Shown here in pieces: positions 13,001-21,099 of a stretch of DNA of 64,000 nt. A model generated the notes under the pieces. That model was not told where the DNA came from. It did no database searches and was given only the letters and a program-made list of their open reading frames with translations. The position numbers and the translations under genes are program-made. Source of the stretch: Gari tellinella (lineage: Eukaryota > Mollusca > Bivalvia > Cardiida > Psammobiidae); assembly GCA_922989275.2 (NCBI GenBank), contig OV277864.1, forward strand, positions 27,415,550 through 27,479,549. Reading direction: 5' to 3'. Every line of letters starts with the position of its first letter. The first letter of the stretch is position 1.

Positions 13001-15425
13001 AATGGGTTAAGATGGGTATAATGTCCTGTCTGTTCATCCATCACTCCAAAAATAATATACATCCTCTGTCTAACTCCTACAGTTTTAAAGCTACAACCTT
13101 ATAATTTTGCAGAATGTTTTCACATACATGTATATTTACTACAGATGTGCATATTGTCAGGATTTTGATAAGCTTTAATTATTTTTATAATTTTTGCATA
13201 TATGGTACACGAAACAAGAGGCAGATGTGTCTTTCAGACACAGACACATCACTTGTTCATAGCTTATGGTGTCAAGAAACTGGAGTAAACTGGAGTCCTG
13301 CCAAAAGCCTATACTGTTGACTATCCCAGTGTTGATCTAGATGTGATGCCAAGAAATTTGGCTTCTTATCTAGATCAAAACCATTTGAAACTTTTATGTC
13401 CACACTATTGTTGAAGGAATTGTTCTTTTAACCCATTACTCCATAAATATGAGTTTTTACACCTGTTATTTATTCATCCTCTGAAGAAAATAGTTCACTG
13501 TAAACAGTCATGAATATGCTCAATAAGAATATTTTCTATACTTAAAGCAGGCTGAAAGACTCGTTCTGCTTTACTTTTAGACGTTTTAACTCTTTGCATG
13601 CTAGCAGCAGATATATCTGCCACAGTGATTACCTTTGCAAACAGTTTGGATCCAGATGAGATGCCTGTTATGCAGCATCTCATCAGGATCCAAACTGTTT
13701 GCCTTTCTGACCCTGAATTTAAAAGAAATTTTGAAAATTCTAATTTTATAACAATTTTTGCAAACGAAAAAGTTACCCAGCATTTTAACTCAAAGAGTTA
13801 AGTAGTCACCTGATTTCAAAACTAGAAACAGGCTTTGGGGTAAAGAGTTAAGATAACAAGAAGATATTTTTGTTAAGGGTCAAGATGAACCCTTTCTCAT
13901 ACTGTTTGTTTTGTTTGTTTCAGATGCTTGGAGTACATGGGTCTGTGGAGGGCAGTCCAGGAGAGAATGCCAGTCAGTTGGCTAGGATTATCTGTGGTAC
14001 TGTACTTGCCGGAGAACTGTCTCTTATGTCTGCCCTGGCTGCAGGACACTTGGTCCGCAGTCACCTCAAACACAACAGGTAAGCCAGCAGCTCCATCTAT
14101 ACTTGCAACTTGGCATCAACATGTATTTGAATGGTTTGAAAATTGATTAACCCTTTACCCCATAACATTTTTCTAAGATTTGAAAACAGGTGAACACTTA
14201 AAGCTGGTTGAAAGTAAATCAGAATGAGCCTTAAGGTGCATTCTGCTTTACTTTCATCCTGTTTTAAGCTACCATCTGCTATAAAGAAGAAAATATTTCT
14301 TACGATACGTATTTTTGACTCTATAAATTTGAAATAATTTGAATAAATTCAATGCATAAATAAAAACTAATTATGCTCATTCTATGAGTGGAAGAGTTAT
14401 GGTTGGTTTATTAGCCATGTGTCTCCAAATGACCCCTTACTGCTATAGGGAATGAACCCTTGTGGCATTTGATTTATGCACATTCGGTGGCCTTCCAGCT
14501 GTTTTCAAAAGATTTTGGTTCACCGGGATAATTTACATGGCTGGAAAATTGCAACTTGTTTCACAGAGATTGAAAACCTCGACATGAATATTTCACAGAG
14601 ACTGAAAACCTTGACATGAACATTATAGTTTGTGAAAAGACAGGAGGCTTGATTAATGCTTCTAACAAATAATAATGACGTTTGAGAAAACTTACAAGGT
14701 CTTAAGCTACTGTAGGTTTCTGTAATACTTACATGAATATACAGTAAAACCTCTCTATTATGACCATTAAAGTATATTAACTTGAGGAGTTTAATGCAGG
14801 TGGCTGCTTAAAGCAAGGTGACAGTAAAACAGAAAGCTCCTGTAGGTGATTTATGTTTTACTTTCACTGTGCTTAAAGCTGTCACCTCGCTTTGATACAA
14901 TCAATTTGCCTTTTCAGTGGTTGTAATAGAGAGGGTTCTGCTGTATGTTATTTAGTTTAAAGGCTGTTAACAAAGGTTTTAAATATAATTGTATGTATGT
15001 CTTTCAGATCTAGTATATCCTTGGGCTCATCAACTATAGGAGACAGTGTAAGTTCAGGAAACCTTCCATTTACCAGTACCCCACATAGACTAGATCATCG
15101 CCTATCTATGCCAGCCATCCACACTCCAAGTAGAGGTCAACATTCCTCACTACAGAATTACAGACTAGGGGAGGCAACTATATCAGACAATAAACCTCTA
15201 CGCCCAGAGTTATCAGCCTTAGTGAACAAGACCAATACGAACTCAGTATTTATATCATCATCAGATAGTATTGCATTAAAAGGAGAAAATGTTGAAACCA
15301 AAGAAACTGTAGGAGATATACGGAACAGAAAGCCAAAGTCCCAGAAAGAGAAGGAGGAGAGAAATTGTCACAGAAAATCTGATGAACTTGAAGATGTGGG
15401 AACATGCATGAAGCATGTCTCCTGA
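1098..15425 (+). CDS. HMGCR: 3-hydroxy-3-methylglutaryl-CoA reductase, 3' 14 exons (N-terminus outside window)
   Basis: This enzyme reduces HMG-CoA to mevalonate with NADPH at the ER membrane. It is the committed step of the sterol and isoprenoid pathway. Exons: 1098-1204, 2299-2421, 2936-3072, 4675-4853, 5446-5648, 6017-6211, 6709-6867, 7482-7567, 9661-9732, 10270-10482, 11128-11332, 12515-12673, 13924-14078, 15008-15425. All have GT-AG borders and the phases join to one open frame of about 802 residues. The first exon encodes the end of the sterol-sensing membrane region ([13 protein letters not shown]). The catalytic domain follows. It has the Glu of TTEGCLVAS, the Lys of [11 protein letters not shown], the Asp that starts exon 12515 (GQ|DPAQ), the His of [12 protein letters not shown] and the NADPH motif [11 protein letters not shown]. 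The Ser after HNR is the position phosphorylated by AMPK in mammals (human S872). Unusually, about 140 Ser- and charge-rich residues follow the catalytic domain; the human tail is about 17. Upstream exons for roughly 180 residues are missing. Confidence 0.97.
1397..1646. mobile_element. TTAA-2 hairpin MITE
   Basis: It has TTAA at both ends, with TTAACCCTTTGAACCC at the left matched by CTTTCCTCC-type sequence in complement at the right. The centre is a long near-perfect hairpin around AGGGCTCCAAAAGGAGCCCT. It lies in an HMGCR intron. Confidence 0.8.
1781..2019. mobile_element. TTAA-1 hairpin MITE
   Basis: TTAACC at the left and GGTTAA at the right enclose the TTAA-1 core hairpin (GCTGAAAGTAAAGCAGAATG and its complement). 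It is in the HMGCR intron just before the exon at 2299. Confidence 0.75.
3095..4650. mobile_element. TTAA-1 MITE split by a TA-3 element
   Basis: The left half (CCCTTTACTCCATAAAATG) lies at 3095-3171. The right half with the core hairpin and final GTTAA lies at 4480-4650. They are two parts of one TTAA-1 copy interrupted at a TA dinucleotide by the element at 3172-4479. Confidence 0.75.
3172..4479. mobile_element. TA-3 DNA transposon, about 1.3 kb, non-autonomous
   Basis: Terminal inverted repeats start CAGTCAAACCTG and end in the complement AGGTTTGACTG, flanked by TA on both sides. The insides of both ends carry GGTGGC- and CAGCCACC-type sequence. The minus-strand open stretches inside (near 3944-4264) resemble no transposase I know. 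It is therefore called non-autonomous, although a decayed pogo-like element is possible. Confidence 0.7.
4937..5178. mobile_element. TTAA-2 hairpin MITE
   Basis: TTAACTAAAGG at the left and GAATGAGTTAA at the right flank the AGAGGGCTTCTACATGAGCC hairpin, in an HMGCR intron. Confidence 0.65.
6283..6425. repeat. TTAA-2 hairpin fragment
   Basis: An AAACAGGGCAAACCCTAATCAGAGG hairpin relative lies directly after the exon ending 6211. The ends are decayed and the open frame that runs through it is not part of HMGCR. Confidence 0.5.
7758..9183 (-). mobile_element. Tc1/mariner-superfamily transposon, 1426 bp
   Basis: The inverted repeats begin CAGGGTGTTTCATAATATC and extend about 27 bases with one or two mismatches (CGGTTACCATT left, CAGTTACCATT right). 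A TA target duplication flanks both ends. The single transposase lies on the minus strand. Its insertion inside a TTAA-1 copy shows that the mariner is the younger of the two. Confidence 0.9.
7938..9008 (-). pseudogene. broken mariner-type transposase
   Basis: On the minus strand, four overlapping frame segments together cover a DDE/D transposase. The N-terminal helix-turn-helix region starts at [12 protein letters not shown] (about 9008-8817). The first catalytic Asp is in [11 protein letters not shown]. The second is in [11 protein letters not shown]. The third is in [14 protein letters not shown], about 36 residues later. Frame changes occur near 8815, near 8330 and near 8235. The last falls right after the second Asp, in a run of C and A. 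The transposase therefore cannot be made as one protein. Its exact mariner subfamily cannot be set because the D-to-D spacing crosses a frameshift. Confidence 0.88.
10861..11065. mobile_element. TA-1 hairpin MITE
   Basis: CAGTAAAACCTCTCTATAA at the left and its complement at the right are flanked by TA. The core hairpin is built on CTTAAAGCAAGGTGACAGTG and related to the TTAA-1 core. It sits in the HMGCR intron before the exon at 11128. Confidence 0.8.
12243..12494. mobile_element. TTAA-1 hairpin MITE, well preserved
   Basis: TTAACCCATTATCCCATA at the left mirrors CTATAGGATAATGGCTTAA at the right. The core hairpin folds around GCACCTTAAGGTGC. It ends 20 bases before the HMGCR exon at 12515. 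Confidence 0.85.
12775..13010. mobile_element. TTAA-1 hairpin MITE
   Basis: TTAATCCGTTACCCCATAAA at the left and GGGATAATGGGTTAA at the right enclose a core hairpin with a shortened apex (GCGCCTTAAGGC). It lies in an HMGCR intron. Confidence 0.8.
13428..13851. mobile_element. TTAA-1 MITE carrying a nested TTAA-4 MITE
   Basis: The outer ends are TTAACCCATTACTCCATAAA and GGGGTAAAGAGTTAA. The right arm of the core hairpin is split at a TTAA by the element at 13586-13801. Confidence 0.8.
13586..13801. mobile_element. TTAA-4 MITE inserted in TTAA-1
   Basis: TTAACTCTTTGCATGC at the left and CAAAGAGTTAA at the right enclose a hairpin of the AAACAGTTTGGATCCAGATG type. It replaces one TTAA of the outer element with two. 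Confidence 0.8.
14147..14400. mobile_element. TTAA-1 MITE, right end decayed
   Basis: The left end TTAACCCTTTACCCCATAAC is intact. The core hairpin is centred on GAGCCTTAAGGTGC. The right end near GAGTGGAAGAGTTATG has lost its TTAA. Confidence 0.65.
14742..14943. mobile_element. TA-1 hairpin MITE
   Basis: CAGTAAAACCTCTCTATTA at the left pairs with TAATAGAGAGGGTTCTGCTG at the right, with TA on both sides. It is in the last HMGCR intron. Confidence 0.75.
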
Positions 15426-15470
15426 CCAGGAACTGTTTAGGATTTTACAATTGCATAATTTATAAGACAC

Positions 15471-15476
15471 AATAAA
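15471..15476 (+). terminator. HMGCR poly(A) signal
   Basis: AATAAA lies 46 bases after the HMGCR stop codon, the expected place for a short 3' UTR. Confidence 0.75.
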
Positions 15477-15554
15477 AGTTAATGAGTAAAAAGATATGAT
15501 TCAGTTGTTGCTTGTGATGTGAGGATTAGTACCTGTCGCTATAAGCCTCTGTAA

Positions 15555-16047
15555 TTAACCCATTACCTGTTTCTAGTTTTGAAGACATGTGACCACTTAA
15601 AGCAGGTTGAAAGTAAAGCAGAATGCCCCTTAAGTTGCATTTTGCTTTACTTTCAGCCTGCTTTAACCCTTTACCCAATAACCTGTTTATAGTTATGAAG
15701 ACATGTGGCCACTTAAAGCAGGTTGAAAGTAAAGCAGAATGTGCCTAAAGGCGCATTCTGCTTTACTTTCAGCCTGCTTTAAGCTATCACCAACTATGAT
15801 ATAGAAAATATTTCTTATGGTATATGTTCTTGACTGTATAAATTTGAACTATTTTTCTTCTGTGGAGGAATAAATTAAACACGCTTAAAGCCGGTTCTAT
15901 CAGGTAAAGGGTTAATCTACCATCTGCTAGAATATAGAAAATAGTTCTCATCTTACATATTCATAACTGTATAAATTGGAACTATTTTCCTCAGTGTAGA
16001 AATAAATGAAAGGCATAAAAAGGTGTATTTATGGGGTAATTTGTTAA
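15555..16047. mobile_element. TTAA-1 MITE (outer) with a second TTAA-1 nested in it
   Basis: The outer element starts TTAACCCATTACCTG and ends GGGGTAATTTGTTAA. Its core hairpin is split at the TTAA of GCTTTAA by the element at 15663-15915, after which the sequence resumes with TCTACCATCTGC. Confidence 0.8.
15663..15915. mobile_element. TTAA-1 MITE inserted in TTAA-1
   Basis: It runs from TTAACCCTTTACCCAATAAC to GGTAAAGGGTTAA with its own complete core hairpin. It is a self-into-self insertion at TTAA. Confidence 0.8.
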
Positions 16048-17074
16048 ATGGTCCTGTAAAGTACAATTAGTCTTTTAGCATAGGAGTTCACATAACAAAT
16101 AACAAACTCTTGTTAATGGCTTGCAGAGTATTTTTCTCATATTTCTTTTAATAAGACGACATAAGGGCTTACTTGTTACATAATTAAAAAGTGCCACAAC
16201 CTGAAAAGGGACTCGGGCTTCATTAGTTGGAACTTCTGTGTCATAAGAATGAATACTGAACATTGTTTTCCTTCATGACTACCTATTAAAACTGTCTCTT
16301 TGAAATGATTCTAATAAGTAAGTTTCACGGTTTGTTTGAGGCATAATGATGTTAGTATTTGAAATACAATCTAACCTCGATAATCGAACTACCTTAAGTT
16401 GACATTACTTGTATTTCAAAATTACACCTTGGTGTAGTAAGATCAACTTAAGCGAGTCTAAGGTTTGACTATTTGTCTTGTCTAGAGCACAGGCCCAAAA
16501 GGTTACCTTGGGCCATGGATTCTAAAACCTTAAACTACAGTTATTCTTCTCTTTAGTGCCGCTTAAAATATAATATTGTTTCCTTAATCATTTCACTGCC
16601 ATCATGACGTCACAACCCATCTAACACATTGTAATGAAAATGTCTTCTGATTTGATTTCTAAAATTAGGAGTTTTAAGTCATTTTTAATTTTAGAAAATA
16701 CTGATATGAGTGTCAAACAGTTTGGATCCAGTTCAGATTTTTGTTGCGCATTAGGATCCAATCTGTTTGCAAGGCTCGGCTGTAAACGGATTAAGAAAGA
16801 CTGTAGTTTGATGCAGGATGTAGGTTTACAGAAATGGCTATGCGGATTTGGTCCTGCATTAAGCATAAACATGCATTTAAAATGCTCCTCAAAGCTCATT
16901 CTGTTTTACTATGATATAAGCTTACTTATTGTACCCTTTAACCCTTTCACTTCCGTAATATAATGTCGCCAGCACTATCTTTTCAAATTTGGTTTTAAGA
17001 AATACCAATACAAGTATCAAACAGTTTGGATTCTTATCAGACGACGCGTTAGCAAAAGATGTGCTGTATTAAAC
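16048..17074. other. gene-free stretch between HMGCR and secreted-protein copy 1
   Basis: No coding signal is seen. It holds an imperfect CAAACAGTTTGGATCC hairpin near 16717-16772 and the start of a TTAA-4-like repeat near 16937. The two antiparallel open frames near 16621-16963 overlap the hairpin and look fortuitous. Confidence 0.5.
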
Positions 17075-19383
17075 TCAATGATCATCTCCTGGATATCCTT
17101 TAAACATTTTTATTCGAAAAACCACTCGAGGATATGGAACCAGTAGTATGTGTTGTAATTGCCTTCCCGTGAGTCTAGTGAAGCATGATGGGAGAAGATC
17201 TTGGTCTGGTTTCCCGCCGTTCTTTGGTACCAGGTAGGTACCGTTCCAGGACAAGTCACAGGTCGGTGGATCAGCGTCCTCTATCACAGACGAGTGGAAT
17301 ACAAGAGAGACTGTCTGTAGAAAAAATAAGTGACATCAAAAGTAACACATATGTGAGTAGAAACACATTGAAACCTAACAACGAGTAAATTCTTCATGTG
17401 TACCTATGCAGAATAAGATTGCATAAATGCAAACAGAGAATACCATGTTCAGAGGGTCCCTACAGGAACATTCTGACCAATGTCAAAATTGTTTGCGATT
17501 TTGGCAACATTTTGTAAGAAATCCTAAATAATGCGGCGTCTGATCTGGATCAAAATTGTTTGACACTTTTTATGTTTCTTCAATTTAAGAATGTCTAAAT
17601 CTGAATTTTACACCATTTGCAGACGAGAATGTCAAAGCAGATGAATGATATTTCGGCAGGAGGAAAGTTCAGTACATGTACTTGGATATAAGATTGCTAT
17701 GTAGTACATACATATTTGCAGTTGTTCTTGCCAGGGCTGGTGATGCGGTACTCTATGGGACCATGGTCACACGCCCCAACTTGTATTCTGTCAGACTTCT
17801 TGCCTGGCTGTATGGTATCCGTGGCAACTGTGGCTATACATCTGCAGAGTGAGACAAATATAGAGCATGGAATTTCGGTGACTTATAGAAAATATTCTGA
17901 CTGAAACGTAAATCTATTTTCAAAATTTGTTGTCATCTCTGTAACACTAGTCTCTCTTTTTATACGCCCGTCTTCAGACGGGACGTATTATGACGTGGCG
18001 CTGTCCGTCCGTTAAATTTTTCATGTCCGCTCTCTAACTTAAACAAATTTTGTCCAATCCTTTTGAAACTTGGTCAGAACGTGTATGACCATAATATCTC
18101 GGTCAAGTTCGATAACCAGCAATATTGCCCCAGACATTCAAGAGTAATGCCCCTCTTTTTGTCAAAAACGGGCATTTTAGTTTGTCCGCTCTCTAACTCA
18201 ATTTTTTTTATTTCAATCCTTTTGAAACTTTGTCAGCATGTGTATGACCATAATATCTCGGTCAAGTTCGATAACCAGCAGGATTGCCCCAGACATTCAA
18301 GAGTTATGCCCCTTTTTTCGTCAAAAACGGGCATATTTTAGTTTGTCCGCTCTCTAACTCAAACAAATTTATTTTAATCCTTTTGAAACTTTGTCAGCAT
18401 GTGTATGACCATAATATCTCGGTCAAGTTCGATAACCAGCAGGATTGCCCCAGACATTCAAGAGTTATGCCCCTTTTATCGTCAAAAGCGGGCATATTTT
18501 AGTTTGTCCGCACCCTTACTCAAACAAATTTATTCCAATCCTTTTGAAACTTGGTCAGCATGTGTTTGACCATAATGTCTCAGTCAAGTTCAATAGCCAG
18601 CAAGATTGCCCTAGACATTCAAGAGTTATGCCCCTTATTTTGTCAAAAACGGGCATTTTTTAGTTTGTCCGCTCTCTAACTCAAACAAATTTATTCCAAT
18701 CCTTTTGAAACTTTGGCAGCATGTGTATAACCATAATGTCTCGGTCAAGTTTGATAAACAGCAAGATTGCCCCTGACATTCAAGAGTTATGCCCCTTTTA
18801 TCGTAAAAAACGGGCCTTTTTTTTGTTTGTCTGCTCTCTTTCTCAAACAAATTTATTCCAATCCTTTTGAAACTTGGTCAGCATATGACCCCTAACTTTC
18901 AGGGTTCTTCCCCTTTTGTTCACATTACCTTGATAGGGTTTTAGTATGACTACATTCTAAGATCGATTTGACGGGCGTATAATGTGCCCGGCTTGCGGTG
19001 CTCTTGTTTCTCGTACTTTTAAAATCTGGACGCCATGTAATCTATATACAGCGCAATTTGTTTTAAAGAGCGATCGGCCATTCTCGTCAACTGTCGGCCA
19101 CTTTAGCATTATTCGGAACGGACCGTCAGTTGACGAAAAGGGCCGACCACAGTATTAAAGCAGACGATAGTCTGTTGGTGAATGGGCAAATACATGGTTA
19201 AATATGGCGGTGACGGGATTTTCCGGGACTTTATTGATTGTTGCCGTGTACTCACCCTGGTGGATCCGCCCATGTGTCGTTTACAGTTAGCAGAAACCGG
19301 ACTCCTGATAGTTGACGGATTTCCTCAGAACTTCCTGTGCACACGAACAGGAATAAAACTGACAGGAAATTATAAACCTCCAT
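17075..19383 (-). CDS. small secreted protein, unrecognised family, tandem copy 1 (altered C-terminus)
   Basis: Minus-strand exons: 19383-19256, 17841-17712, 17314-17075. The first gives MEVYNFLSVLFLFVC, a clear signal peptide with A at -3 and G at +4 of the ATG, then GVRFLLTVNDTWADPPG. The second gives CIATVATDTIQPGKKS and CDHGPIEYR. The third gives IEDADPPTCDLSWNGTYLVP and LLPSCF. Donors GTGAGT and GTATGT, CAG acceptors, and phases 2 and 0 match copies 2 and 3. The total is about 165 aa. Relative to the others, two bases are missing after LLPSCFT (near 17170). The last 33 residues are therefore in another frame and read through the AATAAA at 17114-17109. N-glycosylation sequons NDT and NGT are kept. 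The function is unknown; the protein is presumably exported. Introns and exons are short except for a tandem-core repeat in intron 1. Confidence 0.82.
17109..17114 (-). terminator. poly(A) signal now inside copy 1 coding frame
   Basis: AATAAA on the minus strand is at the place where copies 2 and 3 end. Here the frameshifted frame runs past it, so use of this signal would give an mRNA without a stop unless cleavage lies after 17075. Confidence 0.5.
17961..19012. repeat. tandem-core element, five 161-bp units (pearl/Helentron-like)
   Basis: It starts with the inverted pair CGCCCGTCTTCAGACGGG. About five units of roughly 161 bp follow, each with GACCATAATATCTCGGTCAA and GACATTCAAGAGTTATGCCC. 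It ends with GACGGGCGTATAATG and CTCTTGTTT. This layout matches the bivalve pearl family, now grouped with Helentron-derived elements. Short plus-strand open frames across the units are by-products of the repeat. It lies in intron 1 of copy 1. Confidence 0.7.
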
Positions 19384-19649
19384 TTTATAAGTGTTACTGG
19401 CGTTGAAGAACAACTGATAAGAAAGATAGTCTTAAGGTCAAGAACCGGCGAAAACGAAACGGTTCACACATGATGTAGTTTCGGTCAGTTCTTGTCCGTG
19501 AACAGGCCGATATACAGATAATCAAACTTTATTTATATACTTGCAGCAGAAATACCGTTGATCAACGTGAAACTTTCTAGATCAACTGGGCAAGCAGAAA
19601 GCGTCTGCTTTATGTTTACTTGTCCTACATTCAATTGACACCTATATCC

Positions 19650-19683
19650 AGAGACAGTGTAAAGCCACTTTACACTGTCTCTG
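19650..19683. repeat. perfect palindrome, first copy
   Basis: AGAGACAGTGTAAAG followed by its complement. The same palindrome recurs at 20020-20055. Confidence 0.7.
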
Positions 19684-19817
19684 CTATATCTGAGTAACTG
19701 CATAACGTTGTTTTTAAAGACAGAAGTACAAAATCTATATAAAATCATTATTAAAAAATATATTTTATGTAGGCGCATCATCCTTAAAAATAGCATGTTC
19801 ATCAAGGCCTAACTACA

Positions 19818-19981
19818 TTAAAACCGCTCTATTACAGTAGAAAGGTGATTAAAGCAGATTATTGCTTGAACCAAGGCGAACGTAAAACAGACAGCTTTTG
19901 TAGGAGCTTTCCGTTCTGCTTTAAGCTGTCACCTGTGTTTTATGAAATCAGTTAAGTGGTCTAATAAAGAGGTTTCACTGT
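19818..19981. mobile_element. TA-1 hairpin MITE, diverged
   Basis: The ends resemble TAAAACCGCTCTATTA and TAATAAAGAGGTTTCACTG. The core has AGCTTTTGTAGGAGCTTTCC and GCTTTAAGCTGTCACCTG. Confidence 0.55.
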
Positions 19982-20019
19982 GTGAAATTAAGAGATTAAA
20001 TTAACTCGGTAAACTAAAT

Positions 20020-20055
20020 CAGAGACAGTGTAAAGCCACTTTACACTGTCTCTGA
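20020..20055. repeat. perfect palindrome, second copy
   Basis: Identical to the palindrome at 19650-19683, about 370 bases away, in unrelated flanks. Confidence 0.7.
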
Positions 20056-20078
20056 CTAAATGGATATAGTCATACATA

Positions 20079-20808
20079 TGGAATTCCATATACGACAGCC
20101 AACTTCTTACTGTCAACTGCCAACTGTTTACTCTTTACTGCTTACTGCCAACTACTTATTGCCAAATGCTTACTACCAACTGCTCACCGCCAAATGCGTA
20201 CTGTATGCATACTTAATGAGGGGTATAAAACCGAAGCCCCGAACCAGGAACCGTGGCCCCTATGAACTGTTACTGAAATAAGCTTGTCGTTTCCTAGGTT
20301 AATTTTTCTTCTATTTTCCAAATTAATAAGTGCTATATACTAATAATTGATGGAAATCCGCCACGATTCCACAACTTATTGATATTCAGATGCACTCATA
20401 GTTCTAAATGTGGCGCCTTAAAAAACATTCAGGAGCGTCATTGGTTTATTCCTATCCAAACATTTGACAACAAATGCACAATATTTTGTTTTCCTCGCTT
20501 TGGAGTTCCATGTACAACAGCCAACTTCTTACTGTCAACTGCTTACTGTCTACTCTTTACTGCTTACTGCCAACTGCTTACTGCTAACTACTTACTGTAC
20601 GTTTCATACCTGAACGATACTCCATGTTTTACTTCCAATACGGCAGCTATTTGGTCCAATGTGAAGTTTTGTTGCCGCAGCGGGCAGTATTTTACCAGAA
20701 GATCCTCCATTTTTAATCCCTATACATGAATTTTGAATAATTGACAGGAAACAGTTGGCAGTAAGCAGCTAGAAGTTGGCTGTCGTATATGGAATTCCAT
20801 ACATACAT
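20079..20808. repeat. seven-base repeat blocks (CTTACTG / CCAACTG) in direct and inverted copies
   Basis: Blocks at about 20079-20190 and 20510-20600 repeat CTTACTG and CCAACTG steps after a GAATTCCATATACGACAGCC-type lead. A third block at 20745-20808 is the reverse complement, ending GTCGTATATGGAATTCCAT. No gene is seen. Confidence 0.65.
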
Positions 20809-21093
20809 GAGTTTTTGTCCGTAGAAAATTGTGCTTGTGCGTGGCCAACTCTTGAAGTTGTTTACTACTCACCCCAAAAATGTTGACTGATGACCAGAGG
20901 GCCCCACTGTTTGCATGCATGTATGACAAAAATAATGTACTCTTGAAATGTTATATAGTGGTCCGTCACAGGCGACGAAAACATCTTCAAAGGTACAAAT
21001 ATACTCGTCAATAGGGTTTATTTCGTTAATAATTACCACATGCGTTGTGTTTAGCAAATGAACGTCAAAACTCTCTTGTAAACGTTTGATTGT

Positions 21094-21099
21094 TTTATT
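21094..21099 (-). terminator. poly(A) signal overlapping copy 2 stop codon
   Basis: The minus-strand sequence GAATAAAAC contains both the in-frame TAA stop and AATAAA. Confidence 0.65.

Noticed and set aside
17185..17388. Plus-strand frames over 17185-17388, 21172-21414 and 31699-31884
   Set aside because: Shadows of exon 3 of the three secreted-protein copies, which lie on the minus strand.
18063..18850. Several 70-90-codon plus-strand frames with repeated protein sequence
   Set aside because: They fall on the 161-bp tandem units of a non-coding element and break at each unit.
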